64,000 nt of DNA from Cyanosarcina radialis HA8281-LM2 (GTDB taxonomy: Bacteria; Cyanobacteriota; Cyanobacteriia; Cyanobacteriales; CCAP-1448). The stretch spans positions 62,001-126,000 of the forward strand of contig JAHHHA010000016.1 in the NCBI GenBank assembly GCA_019359615.1, given 5' to 3'. Below are positions 42,641-50,596 of the stretch, piece after piece; position 1 is the first letter of the stretch, and each line of letters begins with the position of its first letter. The position numbers and the translations under genes are program-made. The notes under the pieces were generated by a model, which had not been told where the DNA came from, ran no database searches, and saw only the letters and a list, made by a program, of their open reading frames with translations.

Positions 42641-44608
42641 AACCCAATTAGGCAACCATGGTTGCAACCAATAGGACAAATCTTCCATAGTTATTCGCAA
42701 CATCCGAATTTTATATCCATCAGGCGATAAAGGCAGCCCTAAATACACTGGCATCCAGTAGACCAAAGCCAGTAGCACCAAAAAGATGGCAGTAACTCCT
42801 ATGGCTCGAAGATCGGGAGAAAAACTGTGCAGGCAATTTTCGACCAGCCAAGCAAGGGCTAAAGCGGCAAATATCGAAGCTCCCATGTAATGGTACAAAA
42901 ACGTGCAGCGAGTCACTCGCACCCAAGGCAGGAAATTAGCAGCGTAGTTCAACACTAGGTAAAAGAGAATCCAAGTAGTTGGAGTGGGAGCAAACTTCCA
43001 ACCCGTCCCTTGAAAACATTGTTTTGCCAACAGCCAGAGCGAGATTAAAATCGCCGCTGTCGAGAGCAAGTACAAAATCGGATTGCCCATAGCATGGACA
43101 TCATAAATCACCCTTCCAGCACTAGGAGGCAATGGGGGAAAAGCTGGCACTGGGTCTGTGGTATTGCGAGCAACTTCGTAGAAGTAGGCTATAGGTCGCA
43201 ACATCAATGGCCAAGTAAACCACCTGGAACAATAAGGATGGACGTTCGGGCCGTCCTTAATTCCTTGGTGATAATTCAAAATTTTCTGTTGTTCTTCCCA
43301 GAAGTTATCCCACAGGCTCAATTTAGAGTCCGTTTCTACGAGGAGGTAGGGAATCCAAAGCACTCCGTAGACTACTACTGGAATAATTCCCAAATTCCCC
43401 ACCATCTGAAGGGCATTTATTTGCGTCAGCTTCGACAAAGGATTGTGGAAGTGTGGAGTGTTGAGTGTTGAGTGTTGAGTTGATAAAGAGTCTGAAGTGT
43501 GGAGTGTTGAGTGTGGAGGGAGAAATTCTTCGCCCTCTCCTCTCTCTCCGACCTCTTCGCCCTCTCGCCCTCTCGCCCTCTCTTCCCCGAACCAGGTATA
43601 TGCCCAAATTGCCCAAGCAGCTACCCAAATTACCCAAGCCACTACAAGCAACCACAAACCAGTTTGCCAAACATAGCCAGTAGCCAAACCTAACCACAAA
43701 CCGTTCCAATTAAGGCCGACTGCGGCGACGAAACTGACTCCAGAGATCGCCAGCCAATCCCAACGTTTAATTCTTTGAGGATTTAAGGCTAGTAGGAAGC
43801 TCAATTGCCCTAGCAAACACAAAGCGACGAATTTTTGCACGCCAGAGATCGCAAAAATCTTGGGGGCATAAAGATACTCAGCTAGCAACCAAAAATCACC
43901 AACAGCAAACAAGCCTGCGATCGCAGCGTAGAAGCTGTTACTTATTAAGTAAGTTACCGATGGCATCAACCTCGCCACCAGCCAAATTGCCACCGTACCG
44001 AGGAGAAACCACAAACCGTTCCATTTGACGCAAATTGACGCGCCAAAACTAACTCCTGCTAGCGCCAGCCACAGCCAACGTTGTCTTTCTTGGCGGTTTA
44101 GTGCCAGCAGAAAGCACAACTGCCCTAGTAAACCAAAAGTAACTAAGTAAATGTTGTTGAGGGCATAGCGAGACTCTACCAATAACAAGCCATCAGCAGC
44201 GACAAATAAGCTAGCAATCAAGGCGTAGCTGCGGCGGTGAGTGAGTTGATAGGCAATCCCAGCTACCAGTAAAGGAACTAAAGAGCCGATTGCGGCATTC
44301 ATCCAGCGGTAGCTGAAGGTGGAGCGCCAAGAACCAGTTAAATTGTTGGCGGTATCGCTACCAAATGGCAGGTGCGAGCCGATCCACATCCCCACGGCCA
44401 CGAAATAATGACCGAGGGGAGGATGCGAGTAGAAAACGTATTTGCCGTTTAAGAGGTCGTTGGCAAATTTGGCGTAGTAAACTTCGTCAAATACCAAAGA
44501 GTTAAACCGCCCCAGTCCCCAAAAGCGCAAGGCGACTGAGAGCAAAAAGACACCGATGATGCCGATGCCTAACCAGGGAATCGATCGATCGTGCTGCTGT
44601 TTCCACAT
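42638..44608 (-). CDS. PMT/GT39-family glycosyltransferase with internal duplication and repeat insert
   Basis: This 656-residue membrane protein belongs to the dolichyl-phosphate-mannose protein mannosyltransferase family. The first loop has the acidic motif LVFDEVYYAKF (Asp41, Glu42) and SHPPLGHYFV. The C-terminal part (YHYMGASIFAAL, WMPVYLGLPL) is the usual PMT four-helix end. Residues about 128-205 and 227-310 are related copies (LLGQL-FLLALN-W-WLA-GVSF-A-WNGLW), adding helices beyond the family norm. Residues 341-390 are a Glu-Gly-Arg and HSTLNT-rich insert encoded by dispersed repeat DNA. Family and location in the plasma membrane are clear; the acceptor protein is not known. Confidence 0.87.
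   Translation of the reverse strand: MWKQQHDRSIPWLGIGIIGVFLLSVALRFWGLGRFNSLVFDEVYYAKFANDLLNGKYVFYSHPPLGHYFVAVGMWIGSHLPFGSDTANNLTGSWRSTFSYRWMNAAIGSLVPLLVAGIAYQLTHRRSYALIASLFVAADGLLLVESRYALNNIYLVTFGLLGQLCFLLALNRQERQRWLWLALAGVSFGASICVKWNGLWFLLGTVAIWLVARLMPSVTYLISNSFYAAIAGLFAVGDFWLLAEYLYAPKIFAISGVQKFVALCLLGQLSFLLALNPQRIKRWDWLAISGVSFVAAVGLNWNGLWLGLATGYVWQTGLWLLVVAWVIWVAAWAIWAYTWFGEERARGREGEEVGERGEGEEFLPPHSTLHTSDSLSTQHSTLNTPHFHNPLSKLTQINALQMVGNLGIIPVVVYGVLWIPYLLVETDSKLSLWDNFWEEQQKILNYHQGIKDGPNVHPYCSRWFTWPLMLRPIAYFYEVARNTTDPVPAFPPLPPSAGRVIYDVHAMGNPILYLLSTAAILISLWLLAKQCFQGTGWKFAPTPTTWILFYLVLNYAANFLPWVRVTRCTFLYHYMGASIFAALALAWLVENCLHSFSPDLRAIGVTAIFLVLLALVYWMPVYLGLPLSPDGYKIRMLRITMEDLSYWLQPWLPNWV
43439..43588. 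repeat. dispersed repeat in frame inside the PMT gene
   Basis: GTGTGGAGTGTTGAGTGTTG units (43449-43515) are followed by CTCTCTCC and GCCCTCTC units to about 43588. The same units occur between genes at 14510 and 23225. The reading frame is kept and encodes residues 341-390. Confidence 0.85.
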
Positions 44609-44647
44609 AGTATATAGGCTACTTCAGCGAAGCTCTAGTGCCAAGCC

Positions 44648-44735
44648 AAGGAGTTCAGGAGTCAGAAGTCAGGAGTCAGAAGTCAGGAGTTAAAAATTCC
44701 CCGCTGTCTACCCTCTCTCCCTCTCCCTCTCTTAA
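44648..44735. repeat. AGTCAGGAGTCAGAAG repeats
   Basis: CAGGAGTCAGAAGT units and CTCTCCCTCTCC precede the end of the first DUF2330 gene. They fill the gap to the PMT gene. Confidence 0.7.
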
Positions 44736-46045
44736 TCCGTCCAGATGCTTCTCCAAAAGGGTTCGGACCGATCTGATACCAATTTCATCTTCTGACGGAT
44801 ATCTTCAACCCTCCAGCCTGTTAACTGCGATAGAGTTTGCGCCTGCTCCTCGGAGCGTTGCTTCAAAGATCTCTTATATTCTGCCGCTGCCGGACACTTC
44901 ATCTCGCCAGTATAGGGATGGCGTAAAACGTATCTTCCCTGGAATTGCTTGCGATTGGCTGTCTCTTGGAACATCAAATCTTCAGGGAATTTATCGCGAG
45001 TGTAGCGAACGTGAATTCGAGAAATGAAGACATTTGTGCCTTCATTGGGTTTGAGCCAAAATACTCCGGCTTTTTTGAGTTCTTCAACAGTTAACGGTTC
45101 TGCCGAGCAAGGATCGCAACTGCCCATATCCCAGGCATATTCCAAGAAAGCAACCTTTTTGCTTTCTTTGGTGTAAGCATTTTGGAACATCGCTTTGTAA
45201 AAGTCACTAAATTCATTTTTCACAAATAGGGGAATTTCACTATCAGATGGTACTTTGACGGTGCGATAGTTAGTGACTTCTGCTTGTCCTTTGGGAGATA
45301 AAACGTAGACGATTAAATCTTGTTCGGTCTTACTATTAACCATCCCTAAGCGAATCGGCAACATGAATTTGGGCGATTCGTAGGCTATCATCAACGGACG
45401 CAAACTTTCATACCCAGATTTGTTAAATTCTTTCAGGTTTACTTTAGCGACAAAGAATTTCATCTTTTGTCGGATATAAGGTTGTAGCAATTGACTGGCT
45501 CCTGAAGGAATGCGATAGCCATTTTGTTTGAGCCAAGTTTCTAAACCGCTAGATTCTTTGGCGCTCAAAATCAAGATTTCATATTCCCCAACGTTGAACT
45601 GTGCCTCTATGGTGACACCAAGGGTACTTCGAGCCGGAGGCGACTGGGGAGCACCTCCTGCTGGTGCTGGTAATGGTGGTGGTGTCTCGCTAGCAGGGTA
45701 AACTTGACAAGGATTATCATCAAAATATTCCACCAAGCGCGGGGCGCTGAAAGCGTCTAATCGTTCCACAATCTTGGGATCGCCAATGCGAACTTGTTCT
45801 TTTTCAATGGCTACAGGAACGGGCACGACGATCGCAAAATCTTTCACGTCTCCTTGATAGTCATTGGCCATAGTTAAAATGGTGCGATCGCTATCTCTAG
45901 CTATGACTACTTGAGAGGCTTGGTTGTAGAGCTTAGTATCGGCTTTAGCGACATAAAAACCGCAAAATCCCCAGGCATTCGGTGTATATCCAATAAAAAT
46001 TATTAAGGACAGAATACAGCTTAATGAGATGCGAAGTCGGTTCAT
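44732..46045 (-). CDS. DUF2330 exported protein, copy 1
   Basis: This 437-residue protein has a signal peptide (ISLSCILSLIIFIGY...AWG) cleaved before FCGFYVAKADTKLYN, which starts the DUF2330 region. The domain contains VVIARDSDRTILTMANDYQG, FAIVVPVPVAI, a variable Pro-rich stretch, EAQFNVGEYEILILSAKES, WLKQNGYRIP, a KFFVAKVNL strand, the Cys pair WDMGSCDPCSAEPLT, and RIHVRYTRDKFPEDLMF. Five cysteines are shared by all four paralogues. CDPCS is not a CxxCH heme site. GGAG lies seven bases before the ATG. It is the last copy of the array and follows a 194-nt hairpin-containing gap. Function unknown. Confidence 0.9.
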   Translation of the reverse strand: MNRLRISLSCILSLIIFIGYTPNAWGFCGFYVAKADTKLYNQASQVVIARDSDRTILTMANDYQGDVKDFAIVVPVPVAIEKEQVRIGDPKIVERLDAFSAPRLVEYFDDNPCQVYPASETPPPLPAPAGGAPQSPPARSTLGVTIEAQFNVGEYEILILSAKESSGLETWLKQNGYRIPSGASQLLQPYIRQKMKFFVAKVNLKEFNKSGYESLRPLMIAYESPKFMLPIRLGMVNSKTEQDLIVYVLSPKGQAEVTNYRTVKVPSDSEIPLFVKNEFSDFYKAMFQNAYTKESKKVAFLEYAWDMGSCDPCSAEPLTVEELKKAGVFWLKPNEGTNVFISRIHVRYTRDKFPEDLMFQETANRKQFQGRYVLRHPYTGEMKCPAAAEYKRSLKQRSEEQAQTLSQLTGWRVEDIRQKMKLVSDRSEPFWRSIWTD

Positions 46046-46162
46046 AATTCGCTCCGATCGAGATGCAATAATTAGACGATCTATTCTTGCGCCAAGATAG
46101 TACGCATGAAAAGAGAAAAACGTAAAAAGTTACAACTAGGATATATACCAAATATTACCTAG

Positions 46163-46211
46163 TCTTCTTTAGAGGACTTTAGCTATGAGCCAGGGGTTTT
46201 GCACCCCTGGC
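46163..46211. repeat. hairpin between DUF2330 copies 2 and 1
   Basis: GCCAGGGGT and ACCCCTGGC (9-bp stem, TTTGC loop, 46189-46211) after TCTTTAGAGGACTTT. It is related to the repeat at 5652-5786. Confidence 0.75.
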
Positions 46212-46239
46212 GGTTGTTGCTACTGAGAATCGATGATGG

Positions 46240-47748
46240 CTATAAAACAAACATCACATATATAGCGATCGATCCCAAAATAGCCAAGAGAGCTAGTAAG
46301 ATATACATTCCTTTCCAAGGATTTGACGTGCTAGCATCTTCTGACAAAGCTACTTGAGTAGTTTGCGGTTGGGAATTACTTTGAGCGACATCAGTAGTTT
46401 GAGTTTGAGAATTACTTTGCTTATCCCAAATAGTTTCCCAAAATGGAGTTGGACTAACGCTAGTAGAGGGGTATTCAGCTAAATTCATTTTTTGACGAAT
46501 ACTTGGCAAATTCCATCCAGTTAAGCTAGATAAAGTCTGGGCTTCTCGTTCAAAACGCGCTGGTAGAGACTTTTGATATTCAGCACCAGCTTGACAAGTA
46601 GTCGATCCTTTAAAGGGATGCCGCAGTACGTAACGCCCTTGAAATTGTTCGCGATTAGCTGTTTCTTGGAACATCAAATCTTCAGGGAATTTATCGCGGG
46701 TGTAGCGAACGTGAATTCGAGTGATGAAAGCATTACTGCCTTCGTTTGGTTTGAGCCAAAATACCCCAGCTTTTTTCAGTTCTTCAGGAGTTAGAGGATC
46801 GGCAGAACATGGATCGCAACTGCCCATATCCCAGGCATATTCTAAGAAGGCTACTTTTCTGTCTTCTTTACTGTAAGCATTTTGGAACATCGATTTATAA
46901 AAGTCGCCAAATTCGTTTTTGACAAACACGGGGATTTCGTCACCTGACGGGACTTTGACAGTACGATAGTTGGTGACTTCTGCTTGTCCTTTAGGCGATA
47001 AAACGTAGACGATTAAATCTTGTTCGCTAGTGGAGTTAATCATGCCCAATCGAATTGGCAGCATGAATTTGGGCGATTCGTAGGCTATCATCAAAGGACG
47101 TAAATTTTGATAGCCAGATTTGTTGAATTCGGCAATATTGACTTTAGCAACAAAGAATTTCATTTGTTGCCGAATGTAAGGTTGCAGCAGCGAACTCGCT
47201 CCTGAAGGCATTCGGTAGCCGTTTTGTTTGAGCCAAGTTTCTAAACCGTCAGATTCTTTGGCACTCAAAACCAAAATTTCATATTCGCCTACGTTGAACT
47301 GCGCTTCGACGGTAACGCCTAAAGAAGTCTTGCGTTCTTGGCGTAGACTTTCATTAGCTGCTGGTGCCGATTGTGGTACAGGTATTGCCCCATCGTAATA
47401 AACTTGTTGGCAAGGATCGGAGTCAAAGTATTCTACTAATCTGGGGGCGCTAAAAGCATCTAATCGTTCGATAACTTTAGCATCGCCAATTTTAACTTGT
47501 TCTTTCTGTAAAACTACAGGAACGGGAACGACGATCGCAAAGTCTTTTACGTCTCCTTGGTAGTCGTTTGCCATCGTTAAAATAGTGCGTTTATCATCTT
47601 TAGCAATGACGACTTGCGAGGCTTTGTTATACAGCTTGCTATCGGCTTTGGCGACATAAAATCCGCAAAATGCCCAAGCATTTGGGGTGAAGCTTATAAA
47701 GATAACTAAAGCCAGAATACAGCTTAATAAGATCCTAAATGGTTTCAT
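46240..47748 (-). CDS. DUF2330 exported protein, copy 2, C-terminally membrane anchored
   Basis: This 502-residue protein has the same plan as its neighbours: signal peptide (LLSCILALVIFISFT, cut near AWA), FCGFYVAKADSKLYN, the five invariant cysteines including GSCDPCSADPLT, and the conserved C-terminal PFWETIWDK. It then adds a Gln-Thr-rich linker and one membrane helix (GMYILLALLAILGSIAIYVMFVL) that the other three copies lack. This copy is therefore tethered by its tail, facing the periplasm or lumen, and could hold the soluble copies. AGGAG lies before the ATG. Confidence 0.9.
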   Translation of the reverse strand: MKPFRILLSCILALVIFISFTPNAWAFCGFYVAKADSKLYNKASQVVIAKDDKRTILTMANDYQGDVKDFAIVVPVPVVLQKEQVKIGDAKVIERLDAFSAPRLVEYFDSDPCQQVYYDGAIPVPQSAPAANESLRQERKTSLGVTVEAQFNVGEYEILVLSAKESDGLETWLKQNGYRMPSGASSLLQPYIRQQMKFFVAKVNIAEFNKSGYQNLRPLMIAYESPKFMLPIRLGMINSTSEQDLIVYVLSPKGQAEVTNYRTVKVPSGDEIPVFVKNEFGDFYKSMFQNAYSKEDRKVAFLEYAWDMGSCDPCSADPLTPEELKKAGVFWLKPNEGSNAFITRIHVRYTRDKFPEDLMFQETANREQFQGRYVLRHPFKGSTTCQAGAEYQKSLPARFEREAQTLSSLTGWNLPSIRQKMNLAEYPSTSVSPTPFWETIWDKQSNSQTQTTDVAQSNSQPQTTQVALSEDASTSNPWKGMYILLALLAILGSIAIYVMFVL

Positions 47749-47789
47749 TACTTACTCCTATACATTTGAGAGGTATTATGGTTGAGTTC

Positions 47790-47820
47790 GTTGGGTTTCG
47801 CTTCGCTCAACCCAACCTAC
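47790..47820. repeat. hairpin between DUF2330 copies 3 and 2
   Basis: GTTGGGTT and AACCCAAC arms around TCGCTTCGCTC; a copy of the widespread GTTGGGTT repeat. It lies in the 89-nt gap between the two genes. Confidence 0.75.
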
Positions 47821-47837
47821 GGCTAAAAATCATGTGC

Positions 47838-49172
47838 TTATTCTCCCCAAATATCTTGCCAAAAAGGTGTGGGATTGGGATTCGGGGAATAATTGCTGGA
47901 AACGACGTTCATTTTGCTGCGAATATCCCGAATATTCCATCCCGTCAATTGAGCTAGAGTTCGGGCCTCTTGCTCGAATCTTCTCGGTAAAGAACGTTTG
48001 TATTCTTGTCCGGCGCGACAAGTAGCTTCTCCTTTAAATGGATGTTGGAGGACGTATCTTCCCTGAAATTGCTCGCGATTAGATGTCTCTTGAAACATCA
48101 AATCTTCGGGAAATTTATTGCGAGTGTACCTAACGTGAATTCGAGAAATAAAGGCATTACTACCCTTATCTGGTTTCAGCCAAAATACTCCTGCTTTCTT
48201 CAGTTCTTCGGGCGTTAGCGGTTCGGCCGAACAAGGATCGCAACTGCCCATATCCCAGGCATATTCCAAGAAGGCGATATTTTTACCTTCACGGGTATAT
48301 GAAGTTTGGAACATGGATTTATAAAAGTCGCTAAATTCATTTTTGACGAATACAGGAATGCGATCGCCTGTGGGCACCTTAACGGTACGATAGTTGGTAA
48401 CTTCTGCTTGTCCTTTGGGCGATAAAACGTAGACGATTAAATCTTGTTCGTTGGTAGAATTGATCGTACCCAAGCGAATTGGCAGCATGAATTTGCGCGA
48501 TTCGTAAGCTATCATTAACGGGCGTAAATTTTGATAACCAGATTTGTTAAATTCTCCGAGGTTGACTTTAGCTACAAAGAATTTCATCTGTTGCCGAATA
48601 TAAGGTTGCAGGAGTCGATCTGCCCCTCTGGGAATTCGATAGCCATTTTGTTTGAGCCAAGTAGCTAAACCGTTAGATTCTTTGGCACTCAAAACCAAGA
48701 TTTCATATTCGCCCACGTTGAAACGAGATTCAATTGTAACTCCAAGAGCGTTAGCATCAGCCCTTCTGCTTGGGGCTACAGGTCTGGGCAAATCCGTACT
48801 CAATCCCTCTCGACTTCGGTATAATATCCTCCGACAAGGATCGGAATCAAAATACTCTACTAATCGCGGGGCGCTAAAAGCATCTAGCCTTTCGATAACT
48901 TTGGCATCACCAATTCTTACTTGTTCTTTCTGAATGGCTACGGGAACCGGAACGATGATCGCAAAATCTTTTACATCTCCTTGATAGTCATTTGCCATAG
49001 TTAAAATGGTACGATTCTCATCTCTAGCCAGAACGACTTGCGATGCTTGGTTATATAACTTGGCATCGGCTTTGGCTACATAAAAGCCACAAAAGCCCCA
49101 AGCGTTAGGAGTAAAACCAACAAAAATAATTGCTGCTAAAATCAAACTAAATAAAAGACGAAATGGTTTCAT
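47838..49172 (-). CDS. DUF2330 exported protein, copy 3
   Basis: This 444-residue paralogue has a signal peptide (LLFSLILAAIIFVGF, cut near AWG), FCGFYVAKADAKLYN, the PVPVAIQKEQVRIGDAKVIERL block, and the five shared cysteines (GSCDPCSAEPLT near the middle of the C-terminal half). The stretch between DPC and GVTIESRFNVGEYEI is rich in Arg and Pro and differs from the other copies. It ends with PFWQDIWGE. The order within the array is copy 4, 3, 2, 1 in transcription. Confidence 0.9.
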   Translation of the reverse strand: MKPFRLLFSLILAAIIFVGFTPNAWGFCGFYVAKADAKLYNQASQVVLARDENRTILTMANDYQGDVKDFAIIVPVPVAIQKEQVRIGDAKVIERLDAFSAPRLVEYFDSDPCRRILYRSREGLSTDLPRPVAPSRRADANALGVTIESRFNVGEYEILVLSAKESNGLATWLKQNGYRIPRGADRLLQPYIRQQMKFFVAKVNLGEFNKSGYQNLRPLMIAYESRKFMLPIRLGTINSTNEQDLIVYVLSPKGQAEVTNYRTVKVPTGDRIPVFVKNEFSDFYKSMFQTSYTREGKNIAFLEYAWDMGSCDPCSAEPLTPEELKKAGVFWLKPDKGSNAFISRIHVRYTRNKFPEDLMFQETSNREQFQGRYVLQHPFKGEATCRAGQEYKRSLPRRFEQEARTLAQLTGWNIRDIRSKMNVVSSNYSPNPNPTPFWQDIWGE

Positions 49173-49201
49173 GGTTAACTACCTATCTTCAACATCAATT
49201 G

Positions 49202-49232
49202 AGGTAGAGGTGATTCATGAAACACCTCTACC
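49202..49232. repeat. hairpin between DUF2330 copies 4 and 3
   Basis: AGGTAGAGGTG and CACCTCTACCT form a perfect 11-bp stem with a nine-base loop. It occupies the 71-nt gap between the genes. Confidence 0.8.
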
Positions 49233-49243
49233 TGACTTCTGCA

Positions 49244-50569
49244 TTAATTACCTTCTTGCCAAATATTTCTCCAAAAAGGTTCAGTTTGAGTTTGTGCCAG
49301 ATCCATCTTTTGGCGAATATCTTGAATTTTCCAGCCCGTCAACTTAGCCAAAGTTTCTCCTTCTCGATCGAATCTTTTAGCTAACGATTTCTTGTATTGT
49401 TCGCCCGCCTGACAAGTCATCGATCCTTTAAACGGATGCCGCAGTACGTAACGTCCTTGAAATTGTTCGCGATTAGCTGTTGCTTGAAACATCAAATCTT
49501 CGGGAAATTTATCGCGGGTGTAGCGGACGTGAATTCGCGAAATAAAGGCATTACTACCTTCATCTGGTTTCAGCCAAAATACTCCAGCTTTTTTGAGTTC
49601 TTCAACAGTTAACGGTTCCGCCGAACAAGGATCGCAACTCCCCATATCCCAGGCATATTCCAAGAAGGCTGTTTTTTTACCTTCTTTGGTGTAACTGTTT
49701 TGGAACATGGCTTTGTAGAAGTCGCTAAATTCGTTTTTGACAAATGGGGGGATTTCGTCACCCGATGGCACTTTGACGGTGCGATAGTTGGTTACTTCTG
49801 CTTGTCCTTTAGGGGATAAAACGTAGACAATTAAGTCTTGTTCGCTGGTGGAATTAATCGTACCCAAGCGAATTGGCAACATGAATTTAGGAGATTCGTA
49901 GGCTATCATCAAAGGGCGTAAATTTTGATAGCCCGATCTATTAAATTCTGCCAGATTGACTTTAGCGACAAAGAACTTCATTTGTTGCCGAATGTAAGGT
50001 TGCAATAATTGATTTGCTCCTTTGGGAATTCGGTAGCCATTTTGTTTGAGCCAAGTAGCTAAACCATTAGATTCTTTGGCACTGAGGATGAGGATTTCAT
50101 ATTCTCCGACATTAAATTTAGATTCTACAGTTACCCCCAAAGCCGTGTCTGAGGACCTCTGGGCTACTGCGCCGTTAAGAGCAGATCCGGTCGAAAAAAA
50201 TCGGAGATCCTGTTCGGCTTCTTCGAGTTGACAAGGATCGGAGTCAAAGTATTCTACTAATCGAGGGGCGCTAAAAGCATCTAACCTCTCGATAACTTTG
50301 GCATCGCCAATTCTTACTTGTTCTTTTTGGATAGCTACCGGAACCGGAACGACGATCGCAAAGTCTTTGACATTTCCTTGATAATCGTTTGCCATGGTTA
50401 AAATGGTGCGATTCTCATCTCTAGCTAAAACAACTTGCGAGGCTTGGTTATATAACTTGGCATCGGCTTTAGCTACATAAAAACCGCAGAATGCCCAAGC
50501 ATTTGGAGGGAAGCTAATAAAGATAACAAACGCGAGAATGCAGCTTAATACAATACGAAATACTTTCAC
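49244..50569 (-). CDS. DUF2330 exported protein, copy 4
   Basis: This 441-residue protein is the first DUF2330 gene behind the RnfD-like gene. The GTG at 50569 is chosen because AGGAG is six bases upstream and the resulting MKVFRIVLSCILA start matches the other copies; a TTG at 50575 is also in frame. Signal peptide, FCGFYVAKAD, the five cysteines (NPC/DPC, GSCDPC, TCQAG) and the PFWRNIW end are present. The DPC to GVTVESKFNVGEYEI linker is again copy-specific. It is 27 nt from the RnfD-like stop, so the two are very likely co-transcribed. Confidence 0.9.
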   Translation of the reverse strand: MKVFRIVLSCILAFVIFISFPPNAWAFCGFYVAKADAKLYNQASQVVLARDENRTILTMANDYQGNVKDFAIVVPVPVAIQKEQVRIGDAKVIERLDAFSAPRLVEYFDSDPCQLEEAEQDLRFFSTGSALNGAVAQRSSDTALGVTVESKFNVGEYEILILSAKESNGLATWLKQNGYRIPKGANQLLQPYIRQQMKFFVAKVNLAEFNRSGYQNLRPLMIAYESPKFMLPIRLGTINSTSEQDLIVYVLSPKGQAEVTNYRTVKVPSGDEIPPFVKNEFSDFYKAMFQNSYTKEGKKTAFLEYAWDMGSCDPCSAEPLTVEELKKAGVFWLKPDEGSNAFISRIHVRYTRDKFPEDLMFQATANREQFQGRYVLRHPFKGSMTCQAGEQYKKSLAKRFDREGETLAKLTGWKIQDIRQKMDLAQTQTEPFWRNIWQEGN

Positions 50570-50596
50570 GAACAACTCCTCAGATAAGTAAATAGT

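Noticed and set aside
44732-50569. DUF2330 GSCDPCS motifs as c-type heme sites
   Set aside because: Heme c attachment needs CxxCH. Here the residue after the second Cys is Ser in all four copies.
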